64,000 nt of DNA from Rhodobacteraceae bacterium EL53 (GCA_900313015.1 OMPR01000018.1:2238-66237), one strand, 5' to 3'. Numbered from the stretch's first letter, positions 53,275-63,865 are shown. Notes: a model not told the origin generated them from the sequence alone. Numbers and translations: made by a program.

Positions 53275-55095
53275 TTAGCTGCCGAGACTGCCATCAGTAA
53301 ATTGCAGTTTTGCAAGGCGCGCATACAATCCACCTTCAGCAACCAGTTCATCGTGACTGCCCTGTGCTACAATCTGTCCGCCGTCCATGACCACAATCCG
53401 ATCGGCCTTTTTGACCGTCGCAAGCCGGTGCGCAACGATCAGCGTTGTACGCCCCGCGCTCAGCTCATCCACTGCGGCCTGAACCGCGCGTTCACTTTCT
53501 GCATCCAAGGCGCTGGTTGCTTCGTCCAACAGCAAAACAGGCGCGTCGCGCAAAATCGCACGTGCGATCGCGATCCGCTGTTTCTGTCCACCCGACAACA
53601 TAACCCCGCGTTCGCCAACAAAGCTATCGTATCCATCTGGCAGAGCTGTGATAAAGTCATGCGCGGCGGCGGCCTTTGCGGCCTCTTCAACTTCGCTGTC
53701 GGTGGCATCAGGACGCCCGAACCGGATATTGTCACGCGCAGATCCAGCAAAAATCACCGGATCTTGTGGGACCAAGGCAATGTGCTTGCGGAATTCATCT
53801 TTGTTGAGATCTGTCAACGCTGCGCCGTCCAACGAAATTATCCCCTGGTCAGGATCATAAAACCGTTGAATCATCTGAATGACAGTTGTTTTGCCGGCGC
53901 CGGATGGACCAACAAACGCAACGGTTTCACCGGGGTTTACGATCAAGCTCAGCCCATCAAGAGCAACAGTATCGGGACGCGCAGGATAGCGGAACGTCAC
54001 ATCCTGAAACGCGATGGCCCCGGCCACTGGCTCTTGCAATTGCTGTGCCGTTTGTGGGTTTTGAACCGTATCCTCGGCGTTGAGCATTTCGATCAAACGA
54101 TCTGTCGCACCTGCGGCGCGTTGCAACTCGCTCCAGATCTCAGACAAGGCCGCGACGGCACCGGCAACAAGCACCGCGTAGATGACGAATTGGATCAACG
54201 CACCTTCGCTCATTATACCAGCGCGAACATCATTCGCACCCATCCACAGAACACCAACGATGCCAGTGAAAACCAGAAAAATAACAATGACAGTCAGCAT
54301 CGCGCGCGTTCGAATGCGGGTACGAGACACCAGATACGACGTCTCGGTCATGTCTGCGAATTGTGCCCGGCTAGCGGCTTCGTGTGTAAACGCCTGTACT
54401 GTCTGTACGGCGCCCAACGCCTCCCCTGCATTTCCAGACGACGCGGCGATCCAATCTTGGTTTTCCCGGCTGATAACCCGCAATCGCCGCCCCAAGACCA
54501 AGATCGGAACAATCACAGCGGGCACGATAAGCAGAACCAAACCAGTCAACTTGGCCGACGTCAGCAGCATCAATATCAAGCCGCCCACAAACAAAAGCAT
54601 ATTGCGCAATGCGATTGAAACGGACGACCCTAAAACCGATTGGATCAAAGTTGTATCAGTGGTGATCCGACTAAGCACTTCGCCCGTCATGATTTTTTCG
54701 AAAAACTCTGGGCTCATCCCGATCACACGATCGAAAACGGCCATGCGAATATCTGCGACCACGCGCTCACCCAATCGGGTCACCAAGGCGTATCGCAAAC
54801 CGGTCCCCACTGCGAGCATCCCGGCGATCACCAAAGCGGCCATAAAGTACTGATCCAACAGAGCTTCGTCAGCGATACGGAAATTATCGACGACACGGCG
54901 CACAGCCAACGGCAACATCAAGGACATGCTCGCGGTTATGACCAAAGCCACACCCGCCCCGAGCATCAGGCCCTTGTAAGGCACCATAAAGGGCCAAAGA
55001 GCCGAAAGAACGCCGATCTTCTTTGACGTTGCACGCTCTTCGCTGCCACCTGGCACCTGGTTCGGCGCTGATTGCGCAGTCTGAGATCTTGCCAT
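53275..55095 (-). CDS. ABC exporter with fused membrane and ATPase domains (MsbA-like)
   Basis: The 606-residue product has an N-terminal six-helix domain (MLGAGVALVITASMSLMLPL onward) and one ATPase domain: FVGPSGAGKTTVIQMIQRF (Walker A), GVMLSGGQKQRIAIARAIL (signature) and VLLLDEATSALDAESERAV (Walker B). It works as a homodimeric exporter, of lipids, peptides or drugs; similarity is to MsbA and BmrA types. ATG at 55095 follows AAGGGC; the earlier TTG at 55113 is less likely. Confidence 0.93.
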   Translation of the reverse strand: MARSQTAQSAPNQVPGGSEERATSKKIGVLSALWPFMVPYKGLMLGAGVALVITASMSLMLPLAVRRVVDNFRIADEALLDQYFMAALVIAGMLAVGTGLRYALVTRLGERVVADIRMAVFDRVIGMSPEFFEKIMTGEVLSRITTDTTLIQSVLGSSVSIALRNMLLFVGGLILMLLTSAKLTGLVLLIVPAVIVPILVLGRRLRVISRENQDWIAASSGNAGEALGAVQTVQAFTHEAASRAQFADMTETSYLVSRTRIRTRAMLTVIVIFLVFTGIVGVLWMGANDVRAGIMSEGALIQFVIYAVLVAGAVAALSEIWSELQRAAGATDRLIEMLNAEDTVQNPQTAQQLQEPVAGAIAFQDVTFRYPARPDTVALDGLSLIVNPGETVAFVGPSGAGKTTVIQMIQRFYDPDQGIISLDGAALTDLNKDEFRKHIALVPQDPVIFAGSARDNIRFGRPDATDSEVEEAAKAAAAHDFITALPDGYDSFVGERGVMLSGGQKQRIAIARAILRDAPVLLLDEATSALDAESERAVQAAVDELSAGRTTLIVAHRLATVKKADRIVVMDGGQIVAQGSHDELVAEGGLYARLAKLQFTDGSLGS

Positions 55096-55289
55096 GTTGG
55101 GCCCTTGTGACAATTTATTGAATTAGCGCTTCTATCCAGCATCAGCCAGATCCTGATCTCGCTTCTTGGCCCTCAGCGTCGGGCGGGTCAAGCGACCAGA
55201 TGCCGCGACCCTAAAGTCGTAGGAGAAAACGCACGTGAAAATCCCATAAAATCCGGAATTTGACTTTCGTTTCAACATATATCGGAAAA

Positions 55290-55363
55290 TGGAGCGGGCG
55301 GCGGGAATCGAACCCGCGTCATTAGCTTGGAAGGCTAAGGTCTTACCACTACACAACGCCCGC
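55290..55363 (-). tRNA. tRNA-Gly (anticodon UCC)
   Basis: The minus strand gives a 74-nt cloverleaf starting GCGGGCG and ending CGCCCGC plus TCCA. The anticodon stem is TTAGC/GCTAA around CTTCCAA (TCC), and the T-arm has GGGTTCGATTCCC. CCA is encoded. Confidence 0.96.
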
Positions 55364-55638
55364 GCAGTGTTTGTGTTGGTTATGTTATGACGCCAAAGGG
55401 GTCAAGACTGAACTCTGGATCTTGACCAACTTTTCTTCAAAACATTCGCTGGACCAATTTCAACAGCTATCCCAAACGCAGCCATGCACAGTCGGCAGGC
55501 GCCCTCAACTGCCATTTGGGTTTTGACATTTGGAGACAGGGCATAGCGGCGAAGAATCGTAGTGTCTTTTGCTGGCTGAGTAGAATGTTGGCTGACATCC
55601 GATAGGCGAGCCAAAGGGTGGGAAATTCGGGATTGAAA
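55364..55638. other. Intergenic upstream of the Zur-regulated gene
   Basis: No gene is supported between tRNA-Gly and the Zur box. A short minus-strand frame lacks motifs. It probably contains the promoter for the tRNA gene. Confidence 0.35.
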
Positions 55639-55657
55639 TATGTTATAGAATAACATA
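55639..55657. promoter_or_regulatory. Zur box
   Basis: TATGTTATAGAATAACATA is a nearly perfect palindrome: ATGTTAT (55640-55646) mirrors ATAACAT (55650-55656). It matches the known alphaproteobacterial Zur consensus with the ATGTTAT/ATAACAT halves. It lies 58 bases before the CobW gene, which is a typical zinc-limitation gene. Confidence 0.85.
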
Positions 55658-55714
55658 ACAACTCATACCAAACCTGCCCTACCCGTTGGAACCTACAATG
55701 AAAGAACCCTTGCC

Positions 55715-56929
55715 ATGAAAGACATCGATGCATCAGACAACCGCCTTCCCGTAACGGTTTTATCCGGGTTTCTCGGGGCCGGTAAAACAACGCTATTAAA
55801 CCGCGTATTGAACAATCGGGACGGGCAGCGCGTAGCAGTGATTGTTAATGATATGTCTGAGGTCAACATTGATGCCGATCTGGTGCGTGAAGGCACAGAG
55901 CTGTCTCGTTCTGAGGAAACGCTCGTGGAAATGTCTAACGGCTGTATCTGCTGCACCCTTCGCGATGACTTGCTGAAAGAAGTACGCCATCTGGCCAAAG
56001 AAGGACGCTTTGACTATCTGCTGATCGAGTCTACGGGTATTTCCGAACCGCTTCCGGTCGCAGCAACGTTTGATTTTCGCGATGAAAACGGCCAAAGCCT
56101 GTCAGATGTTGCACGCCTGGACACCATGGTCACGGTCGTTGATGCGGTGAATTTGCTGGAAGATTTTTCAAGTCATGATTTTCTGACAGATCGTGGAGAA
56201 TCCCTGGGCGAGCAAGATGATCGCAGCCTAGTCAGTCTTTTGACGGAACAGATCGAATTTGCAGATGTGGTGATCCTCAATAAGGTTGCGGACGCTGGAC
56301 GCGAACGGACAGATACCGCTCTCAAAATCATCCGTGCCTTGAATGGCGATGCGAAAGTTATTGAAACCAACCATTCGGATATCTCAGCCGCATCGATCTT
56401 GAATACAGGACTGTTTGACTTTGACACTGCCCATGAACATCCGATGTGGGCCAAGGAGCTTTATGGTTTCGCAAATCACACCCCGGAAGACGAAGAATAC
56501 GGGATCGGCTCTTTTGTCTATCATGCGCGCGCGCCTTTTGATCCGCGAAAGCTACATGAAATACTCAATGGGACTTTACCGGGTGTGATCCGTGCCAAAG
56601 GGCACTTCTGGATCGCAACTCAACCGCAATGGGCCGCTGAGTTCAGCCTTGCTGGTGCCTTGTCATCAGTAAAACCTTTGGGTCTTTGGTGGGCTGCGGT
56701 ACCTAAAGACCGCCTCCCCACCCATCCCCAGGCGCAAGCTGAAATTGCCAGAAATTGGGTTGAACCTTGGGGGGATCGCAGACAAGAGCTGGTTTTTATC
56801 GGTGTTGGCTTGGAGCGTGAGACCATTTGCGCACGGCTAAATTCTGCTCTGCTCGATGCCGATGAGTTTCGTCCAGAAGATTGGAAAGACCTGCAGGACC
56901 ATTTCCCACGGTGGGGACAGCACCAGTGA
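55715..56929 (+). CDS. zigA: CobW/COG0523 GTP-binding metal chaperone (ZigA-like)
   Basis: The 404-residue product has Walker [19 protein letters not shown], the metal-binding CxCC motif [11 protein letters not shown], the D-loop [13 protein letters not shown] and the NKVAD motif. A C-terminal CobW domain ([31 protein letters not shown]) completes it. It is a GTPase that delivers zinc under zinc limitation; the Zur box and the following DUF1826 gene support the ZigA-type role. Confidence 0.9.
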   Translation: MKDIDASDNRLPVTVLSGFLGAGKTTLLNRVLNNRDGQRVAVIVNDMSEVNIDADLVREGTELSRSEETLVEMSNGCICCTLRDDLLKEVRHLAKEGRFDYLLIESTGISEPLPVAATFDFRDENGQSLSDVARLDTMVTVVDAVNLLEDFSSHDFLTDRGESLGEQDDRSLVSLLTEQIEFADVVILNKVADAGRERTDTALKIIRALNGDAKVIETNHSDISAASILNTGLFDFDTAHEHPMWAKELYGFANHTPEDEEYGIGSFVYHARAPFDPRKLHEILNGTLPGVIRAKGHFWIATQPQWAAEFSLAGALSSVKPLGLWWAAVPKDRLPTHPQAQAEIARNWVEPWGDRRQELVFIGVGLERETICARLNSALLDADEFRPEDWKDLQDHFPRWGQHQ

Positions 56930-57567
56930 CCGCGCTGGACGTGGCAACATTAGCCTTGCGCGTTCCAACCGGTGTGACGATCGCAAATACAGTAAGTGGG
57001 CTATCGGCTATCCGGGATGCAGGCTGCACAGCGGTGATCTTATCACGTCAACCCCCGCCGCAAATCCAACCCTGGCTAAATGCGCTTGAGCCTGAACAAC
57101 TGCCTCGGGCGCGTGTTATTCTACGGGCTGATCGGGTCAAAGATGCTTTATGCTCAATCTGCGAAACATCTGGTGTGCCAAAGGCGGCCGCGCGTAGTTT
57201 ACTGATTGATGATATCGCGGCTTTTGCATTGCATTTTTCCGATTTGATGAATGTCCAGCATCTGCGATTGCGTTTGGATGTTGTTACCACAAACGCCTGT
57301 CGAAAATTCCACATTGATGCCGTGACCGCGCGGCTGGTTTGTACCTATCGCGGCCAGACTACCCAGCTTGGCGAGGCAGAACTGGGATGTGATCCAGATG
57401 TAGTCATATCTGTTCCTCAAAGCTGTCCCGTCGTTTTACGCGGCACCAACTGGCCGAGTGATGCGCGAACGCGAATTCTCCATCGCTCGCCGCCAATTGA
57501 GGGAAGCGGAGAATCCCGTCTCTTGCTGGTGCTCGACCCCATCTATGATCTAGAGGAAGAAGCCTGA
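56926..57567 (+). CDS. DUF1826 protein
   Basis: From GTG 56926 (overlapping the preceding stop by four bases, GTGA) the product is about 213 residues. It contains [35 protein letters not shown] and [20 protein letters not shown]. These fit DUF1826, a family found beside zinc-related genes. The cysteines and histidines ([15 protein letters not shown]) could bind zinc. It is co-regulated by Zur with zigA. Confidence 0.82.
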   Translation: MTALDVATLALRVPTGVTIANTVSGLSAIRDAGCTAVILSRQPPPQIQPWLNALEPEQLPRARVILRADRVKDALCSICETSGVPKAAARSLLIDDIAAFALHFSDLMNVQHLRLRLDVVTTNACRKFHIDAVTARLVCTYRGQTTQLGEAELGCDPDVVISVPQSCPVVLRGTNWPSDARTRILHRSPPIEGSGESRLLLVLDPIYDLEEEA

Positions 57568-57970
57568 GACATAGAGGAATGCGCCTTACCAGATTGCGCC
57601 TGATTTCCATGAACATTGCAGTCGTGAAACAATGCGGTACGAATAGTCGCGTCGTTCGCTTTATGACCCCTGCAGCAAGTCGTCGCCAACATCCGCTTTC
57701 GCTGCGAGAGGTTTCAGCGTCAGGCCTTGTGAGCGTTTAGCATAACGGCTTTGATAGGTTGGGGTTCGCTTCCCTTCAGGTTCTCGCCCCCGGCGATCTT
57801 CTAACCGTCATTGCCTTTTGGCACGGCGTTCTCAGGCTAAGCCCTCACAGCTTCGTACCGACTTCCACGTCCGCGTCTCACATTGCATTGCTGCTATCGC
57901 ATGGTCGCTGCTGAGGCGCCCTACCCTATGAAATCAACGGTCTATGTTATCGTTTGAAATCGGTTCTCTT
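57568..57970. other. Intergenic with decayed sequence
   Basis: No gene is supported. The region has interrupted coding-like frames, possibly a mobile-element or gene remnant, but no element ends were found. Confidence 0.3.
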
Positions 57971-59014
57971 TTACGGTTTCTCCAAAGCCTCTTTGGCAAG
58001 CACCACGTAGTGAGACACATCCTGTTTGTCGGCCACGTCAAGCAAGGTTCCTTCCTCAAGCAGTGCTTGCACCGCATCCTGAAGCGACCAGTTTCCTCTG
58101 GCGCCAAACTGGCGCGCTGCGGCAGCTGCGAGCCTAGGATCTATCCAAAGTGCGCTGTTGATAGCCTGTGATATTGACGCCTCCATGTCTTGGTCGTCAG
58201 TACCTCCGTGTAAAGCAATCGCTTCAATCAAAAGTTCCCGCGTCTGAAGCGGAATTTCCCGATTGGTCAAGTAGCGGGCGGCAAGGTTCGTGACCGCATC
58301 CGGCCCCACAAGCTCGATCAAAGCTGTCGCATATGCGCCAAGATACGTCCCTCCGGACCTGACGTTGTATTGAACACCTTTCGCCAACCGATCGCGTAGC
58401 TGGATATCGTCACTTAGGCCAAGAAGAAGTATACGTATGGCTTTGAATTCGTTTTCATTTAGCTGGTTCAATCGCGCCACTAACCGCGGGGTGTCAATCC
58501 TCAGGTTGAGGCTGCGTAAAAGGCTGTAGTCAGCCTGATCCAGCTCGCGCAATGCTATCTTGTGGATCCGGTCCTCGGGGTGCCCGACCAATGTCGCGAA
58601 GTAATGAAACCGATCTGTTCCCTCACCGAGTTCCCAAGAAGGTAACCGCGCCATGACTGTACGCACGACCGGGGCCATTGCTGCATCAACATAGGCAAGG
58701 CGTTGCCATGGCCCATAAGCTCCGTCCCGCGCAAACAGAACAGCAGCATTGGTATCCAGTGCAAAGCGCCTGCGCGTGGTGCTGTCGACAAGTAGAGGAA
58801 TTTCTGAAAAGTTGAGTCCCCCCTCAAACGCCTCATATGCCTCGAACCGGAATGGGTTGTTGGGCGCAGAACGGGCAAGAACGATTTGGTCGCTTCCCAG
58901 TAACCGATCAACCAATGTCGGCTGTGGTGCGTAGTTGTGAAATCCACAAGGGCTGACGGATGTAGGCACCGTCAGGCCAGCGGCCAGTAAGAATGAAAGC
59001 GTTGTCCTGTACAT
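57971..59014 (-). CDS. Exported HEAT-like repeat protein of unknown function
   Basis: The 347-residue product starts MYRTTLSFLLAAGLTVPTSV, a signal peptide likely cleaved before PCGFHN. The rest is acidic and helical, with repeat-like segments such as FKAIRILLLGLSDDIQLRDRL, AYATALIELVGPDAVTNLAA and RELLIEAIALHGGTDDQDME. The C-terminal half reads as HEAT/ARM-like helical pairs. No enzyme motif was found. A single Cys after the signal might act as a thiol or metal ligand. Confidence 0.72.
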   Translation of the reverse strand: MYRTTLSFLLAAGLTVPTSVSPCGFHNYAPQPTLVDRLLGSDQIVLARSAPNNPFRFEAYEAFEGGLNFSEIPLLVDSTTRRRFALDTNAAVLFARDGAYGPWQRLAYVDAAMAPVVRTVMARLPSWELGEGTDRFHYFATLVGHPEDRIHKIALRELDQADYSLLRSLNLRIDTPRLVARLNQLNENEFKAIRILLLGLSDDIQLRDRLAKGVQYNVRSGGTYLGAYATALIELVGPDAVTNLAARYLTNREIPLQTRELLIEAIALHGGTDDQDMEASISQAINSALWIDPRLAAAAARQFGARGNWSLQDAVQALLEEGTLLDVADKQDVSHYVVLAKEALEKP

Positions 59015-59367
59015 ACGCTAACTATGCGTCAACCGGTGTTGGTGTTGTACTTAATAATACGTATGTTTCGCTTTCTGGGCGCAATATCGCTAATTTTGCT
59101 TGTCGCGACTTATATGAGTCCGCCGACACTGCGTCCAAGAAATAGGTTGTGTAAACGTCGGCTTGCCCATCCCACAGGTGCAGCGCACGCGTTTGGCTTT
59201 GGCTGCGCATTTCTCGGAATGAGGCGAAAACGATGCGCAGGAAACCGGCTTGGGAAACGCAACAGTGTTTCAGAAAAGCGGGATTTCACAGGATGCAGTA
59301 TTAACAAGTTATTTCCGGGGTGCGCACTTCTCAGTTGAGACACTCATTGATGTTCCGCTGTAATGGA
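59015..59367. other. Intergenic, no supported gene
   Basis: Both strands have short open frames with no motif. Nothing else was recognised in this 350-base gap between the exported protein and the Crp/Fnr gene. Confidence 0.35.
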
Positions 59368-60075
59368 TCAGTTTGACCCAAGCATTTCACTAAACGCCTT
59401 CAGAGCGTTGAGATCCTTGATAACGATTTTTCCATAAAAAGTTTCGATTATCCCCCTGCGCTTCATGTCCCGGAATGCACGTTGCACAGTTGGGACTGAC
59501 ACCCCGGTACTCAGCGCAAAGTCCATCTGGGACATGACAACCGAGTTTGACTTGTCCAAGCGATCTGGCTCCATCATCCAAGTCAAACGCCGCACGACCA
59601 GTTCAACACCATCGCCTGTGACGAGCTCAGCGATGACATCCTGAATTTGACGTCGGAGGGAATTGTCATGCGCGATGAAGTCAACGTAGCGGCTCGGATC
59701 CTCATTCAGGAATTGCAGGAATTCCGTACTTGAAATGCACAACAACTCTGAGGGTTGCCGGGCAATAGCCAGACCAGCAGCAGGCTCATGAGTAATCACG
59801 TCAGAAAAGCTGTACCACTTGCTTTGCTGCCCAGACGGAAAGGCCAATTCCTCGTTATTCGGGGCCAGTATTTGCACATCTATTTGCCCCGAAATTAGGC
59901 CGTGCACATGAGACGGCGCTTTCCCACGGGGATATAGCACTTGTCCAATTTCCAGTGTCTTCAATGTACCCAGCGCGAGCAACGCGTCCTGAAAAGCCGG
60001 ACGCCTTGTAGACAGCCAGCCAGAGCTTCGTAGTACATCCTTGTGCTCTGTCGTCAGCTTCAGTGTCTTCACCAT
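59368..60075 (-). CDS. Crp/Fnr-family transcriptional regulator
   Basis: The 235-residue product has an N-terminal cyclic-nucleotide-like sensor (LEIGQVLYPRGKAPSHVHGL, LISGQIDVQIL) and a C-terminal winged helix (MSQMDFALSTGVSVPTVQRAFRDMKRRGII). No Cys cluster of an Fnr-type iron-sulfur site is seen. It is divergent from the disrupted alkylsulfatase gene, which it probably regulated. Confidence 0.88.
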   Translation of the reverse strand: MVKTLKLTTEHKDVLRSSGWLSTRRPAFQDALLALGTLKTLEIGQVLYPRGKAPSHVHGLISGQIDVQILAPNNEELAFPSGQQSKWYSFSDVITHEPAAGLAIARQPSELLCISSTEFLQFLNEDPSRYVDFIAHDNSLRRQIQDVIAELVTGDGVELVVRRLTWMMEPDRLDKSNSVVMSQMDFALSTGVSVPTVQRAFRDMKRRGIIETFYGKIVIKDLNALKAFSEMLGSN

Positions 60076-60288
60076 CTCACCTCCAGCTTCCTACACAGTG
60101 CCAAACCAAACCAGGACAACGTATCCACTTTGATGACTTGATCAGGTGATCAAGTCTGCCCAAGCGAGACATGCTAGCATCGCAACATATGAAAATTACA
60201 GCGCTCGAACACGTATTTGTACCGGTTTTGAAAGCCAGTGCCACCTCATCGGCTGTGAATTTGTAAGTAATCAACGAGGAGAAGTACC

Positions 60289-62389
60289 ATGACGACCAGA
60301 CGCGATTTACTCAAAGCTATTCCAACCGTGGGTACTGCCTTTGCTGTTTCCGGAACAGTTCTTTTGGACGATGCCGTGGCCCACGCTCAGGAAGCCGCGC
60401 CGCTTGACGGGCATTTCCACCCAAAGGGTAAAGCACCGTCCCAGTTTACCCTCGACAAACTTGACGAAGCCCGGCGAACGTTGCCGTTTTCAGACACTCA
60501 GGATTTTGACGAACAAAACGCGGCCTCATCGCCGAAATGCCTGAAAAAAGATTATGGCAGACGCCGGTCATGTGGCATGGGACATGGAACGCTTTAATTT
60601 CTTAAACAGTGATACGGATTTCGACAGCATACACCCGTCCATGCAACGTATCTCACGGCTCAACCAGAATTACGGACTCTATGAAGTCATTCCGGGCATT
60701 TATCAGGTGCGCGGATTTGATTTGTCCGACATAACTTTCGTTCGTGGCAAAACGGGGTGGATTGTGATTGATCCGTTGGTCTCTGCGGAACCTGCGCGCG
60801 CGGCCCTTGAGCTGTTCTAAGAGCATGTCGGCGAAGGGCTCCCTGTGACTGCTGTAATCTATTCCCACTCTCACGGTGACCACTGAGGCGGGGTGAGCGG
60901 TGTGGTCGACGAGGCGGATGTCCAGGCCCGCAAGGTCGAGATTATCGCACCACGTGATTTCATGGAGCATACGATCTCGGAAAACGTCTATGCCGGTATC
61001 GCTATGAACCGTCGTTTGTTCTACCAATATGGGCTGCTTTTGCCCGCCAGCCCGCATGGGTATGCGGGTCAGGGTTTAGGACAAGGCGTATCTGCTGGTG
61101 CAGTTGGTCTTATTGCCCCAACGAGAATTATTGAGGACGATATTGAGGAACTCGAAATCGATGGGGTGCGGATGATCTTCCAGAATACCCCCGGCACCGA
61201 GGCCCCCTCGAACATGAACACCTATTTCCCGGACATGAAGGCGCTTTGGATGGCGGAGAATATCACGGGGACTCTGCACAACATCTATACCCTTCGCGGT
61301 GCCCCGGTGCGTAATCCGCTAAGGTGGTCAAAATACATGTCACGTGCATTGCACCCGTATGGCGAAGAGGCCGAAGTGATGTTTTATTCGCACCACTGGC
61401 CACGCTGGGGCAATGACCGTCTACAGAAAATCATGCGCGACCAGCGGGATCTTTACGCACACATGAACAATCAGGTTCTGCATTTTGTGAACAAGGGTGT
61501 CACCATCAATCAGATCCACAACGTATATGAGTTACCGCAAAGCCTGAAAGACAAATGGCACTGTCGGGGATATCACGGTTCACCTGAACACAATAGCCGC
61601 GGCGTGGTTCAGCGATACATCGGCTTCTGGGACTGCAATCCGGCTACTTTGATCCCCTTGTCGCCATCGGATTCCGCCCCTCTTTATGTCCAGATGATGG
61701 GTAGATCTGATGCGATCATGACCAAGGGAAGGACCCTGCATGACGCAGGAGAATACCTCCTTGCGACTGAGATCTTGAACAAACTGGTGCAGGCCGAACC
61801 AAATAACCAGGCAGCCAAAGATCTGCTGGCGGGTGTCTATGAGCAGATCGGATATCAGCAGGAAAATCCGGGACTAAGGAATTCTTTCCTTTCTGGTGCC
61901 TTTGAATTGCGGTCTGGCATTCCCGATGGTGATATCCCTGACACCTCGTCGCCGGATGTGATCTGTGCGATCTCGACTGAGTTATTCCTGAACTTCCTGG
62001 CCATCAAGATGGATAGCCGCAAGGTCGAAGGTCACGAGTTCACTATGAACTTAATCACACCGGACAACGGTGAGAAGTTCCTCGTCGAACTCAGAAACGC
62101 GACGTTGACCAATGTGGAGGGTTTCGTTTCTGCTACGCCGGACGTGACGCTAACGATCAATCGCAGCGACTTGGAGCAAACGATGGCTGGTGAAAAAGAG
62201 TTGGACGCTCAATTGGCCGATGGCACCGCGCAAATTGAAGGAGACCCGACAATATTGGGTGTACTTGCGCAGGCGATGGTCGATTTCGATCCCTTCTTCG
62301 AAGTACTACCCGGTACGCGTGATCCACATCATGTCGAAGCCCACTCTGATGCGTTTGAAGCGGTAACAGGCTTGCCTGCCATCGAATAA
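60289..62389 (+). pseudogene. Alkyl/aryl-sulfatase (SdsA-type), disrupted by frameshifts and stops
   Basis: The region encodes an SdsA-type metallo-beta-lactamase sulfatase with a Tat leader (TTRRDLLKAIPTVGTAFAVS). Disruptions in order: an A run near 60508-60511 is one base short; a second A run near 60544-60549 is one base short, after which the frame is MADAGHVAWDMERFNFLN; a TAA interrupts ALELF at 60818-60820; and a TGA interrupts the zinc motif YSHSHGDH*GG at 60884-60886. After that the frame is intact: metallo-lactamase and C-terminal SCP2-like parts (MTFNLITPDNGEKFLVELRN-like, VTLTINRSDLEQTM) to the stop at 62389. The family cleaves alkyl sulfates such as SDS. Four lesions in 380 bases, then 1.5 kb clean, imply recent loss of function, or poor base quality in the A runs plus two real stops. 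Confidence 0.85.
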
Positions 62390-62409
62390 ATCTAGGAGTC
62401 TGTTGATAA

Positions 62410-62455
62410 TTGAGGTTCGAAGCCGCTTGGGTTTCGAGCCTCAATCCATTTTTGA
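62410..62455 (+). terminator. Hairpin terminator after the sulfatase pseudogene
   Basis: TTGAGGTTCGA (62410-62420) pairs with TCGAGCCTCAA (62434-62444) with one T-G wobble, followed by TCCATTTTTG. It lies 20 bases after the stop codon. Confidence 0.6.
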
Positions 62456-62781
62456 GGGCATGCTTTGACTGGCGGCACTTCTCTCGCCGATGTTGATCTA
62501 TTCGATCAAATTGGAGCTTTGTTAACCTATGCTGGTATTGATTGGGACGGGGGACGTACACGCCTAACAAACGTCCCAAGAAATGAAGACGTCTGGCCTA
62601 GGTTGTCACGAGCCATCTGTTGGTGCGTCAGGGGTCTATTCGCAGGAACTCGTGGCGAATGATTTCTTGCTTTACTGCACCGCCACGCGTCAGCCCTGAA
62701 TCCATTCTACCGGTTCATATTGCTTGATCTAACAGCTTGTACCCAGCTGGAAAGATGATTTCGCGGGCTGTGCCACACTGG
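62456..62781. other. Intergenic, no supported gene
   Basis: A 65-residue open frame from 62465 (TTG start) has no motif and is not called. Nothing else was recognised. Confidence 0.3.
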
Positions 62782-63180
62782 CTATTGGGTCGTGTCCATC
62801 ATTTGGATCAATTGAATGAGATTTCCGCAAGTGTCGTCGAAAACTGCCATGCGGACCGGACCCGCATCCATCGGCTCAACGGTGAAATTCACACCTATAT
62901 CATCCAACCTTTTCCGCTCCATATCAAGATCTACCACCTGAAAGGAGTGTGCAGGGATTCCATCGGAAAACAGTGCTTCTTTGTAGGGCTTCACGGCGGG
63001 ATGGTCGCTTGGCTCAAGCAGAAGTTCTGTTCCCTCAGGGTCTTCGCTCGACACGACTGTGAGCCAACGATGCTCACCCAATGGGACGTTGTTTTTCACC
63101 TTGAAGCCAAGGACGTCAGTGTAAAACGTCTCGGCCTTATCCTGGTCATCGACGAAGATGTGGGTCACATAGATTTTCAT
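62782..63180 (-). CDS. VOC-family (glyoxalase/bleomycin resistance-like) protein
   Basis: The 132-residue product begins MKIYVTHIFVDDQDKAETFY and contains LGFKVKNNVPLGEHRWLTVV, FQVVDLDMERKRLDDIGVNF and CGNLIQLIQM. These are the two betaalphabeta modules of VOC metalloenzymes. It starts with ATGA overlapping the ArsR stop, so the pair is co-transcribed and the ArsR protein may respond to its substrate. Confidence 0.88.
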   Translation of the reverse strand: MKIYVTHIFVDDQDKAETFYTDVLGFKVKNNVPLGEHRWLTVVSSEDPEGTELLLEPSDHPAVKPYKEALFSDGIPAHSFQVVDLDMERKRLDDIGVNFTVEPMDAGPVRMAVFDDTCGNLIQLIQMMDTTQ

Positions 63181-63485
63181 TCTTCTTCTCCATTCTTATT
63201 GTATTTCATGAGCCAAGATGCAGCGGTGATGTGATTTTTATTGATCCTCAAAGAGTGAGCCTTTGTACGCCCCTTCCATGTGATCTCAATTAGGCCAGCC
63301 TTCTCTAAGACTGCGAGGTGCTGTGAGACCGTCTGCCGGGACAACGCAACTCCACCTTCGGCAATCGAAGCAGCACATACTTCGAACAATGACTGACCTG
63401 GCTTGTTGCTCAGGCGGTCGATTATGCGACGGCGCGTGCTGTCAGATAGTGCCTTGAACATTAAGTCGAGCTGATCATCTTTCAT
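63177..63485 (-). CDS. ArsR-family transcriptional regulator
   Basis: The 102-residue product begins MKDDQLDLMFKALSDSTRRRIIDRL and has GGVALSRQTVSQHLAVLEKAGLIEITWKG, the winged HTH of ArsR regulators. The metal-binding Cys motif of true metal sensors is absent, so it belongs to the group that pairs with glyoxalase/SRPBCC proteins. The start at 63485 has AAAGGCG upstream; the open frame extends further without support. Confidence 0.88.
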   Translation of the reverse strand: MKDDQLDLMFKALSDSTRRRIIDRLSNKPGQSLFEVCAASIAEGGVALSRQTVSQHLAVLEKAGLIEITWKGRTKAHSLRINKNHITAASWLMKYNKNGEEE

Positions 63486-63865
63486 GACGCCTTTATGCAG
63501 TAATCCAATCAAAAGAATCGTCCTCTGGTATACACCGAAGGCTGTTCTTCGCAGTTAGTGATCTTTGCAAAGGCATGGTTGAAGGCGTGCCGAGATGGGT
63601 AGGCACTGCCAATTGCGGACATTCACCTCAAGCAATTGCCCACAGTGTAGCCTCCCCTAAGCCGACAAACGATCTGGTCTTTGCGCGGTTTGTTTCGAAG
63701 GAATGCGTGGGCACCATACACGCCAGCCACCCTTTGCTCGCAATGTGTTGAAAATATATGCAGCTGGGCGCCAGTTGCTCAATTTGATTGCAGGTCAAAA
63801 GGTAGAAGGCTCTAGCAGCGTCCGGGCAGTTGACGTTCCTTGTACCGGCGCAAAATGACGAGTCC
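63486..63865. other. Intergenic between ArsR and ANTAR genes
   Basis: No gene is supported on either strand. The divergent arrangement means it should hold the promoters of both neighbours; no clear operator was found. Confidence 0.35.

Noticed and set aside
53302-54618. 438-residue open frame antisense to the ABC exporter gene
   Set aside because: It shadows a gene with full Walker A, signature and Walker B motifs.
59022-59343. Short frames on both strands upstream of the exported HEAT-like protein
   Set aside because: No motif, no ribosome-binding site; composition differs from coding neighbours.
62465-62662. 65-residue frame after the sulfatase pseudogene
   Set aside because: TTG start, follows a terminator-like hairpin, no motif and no ribosome-binding site.
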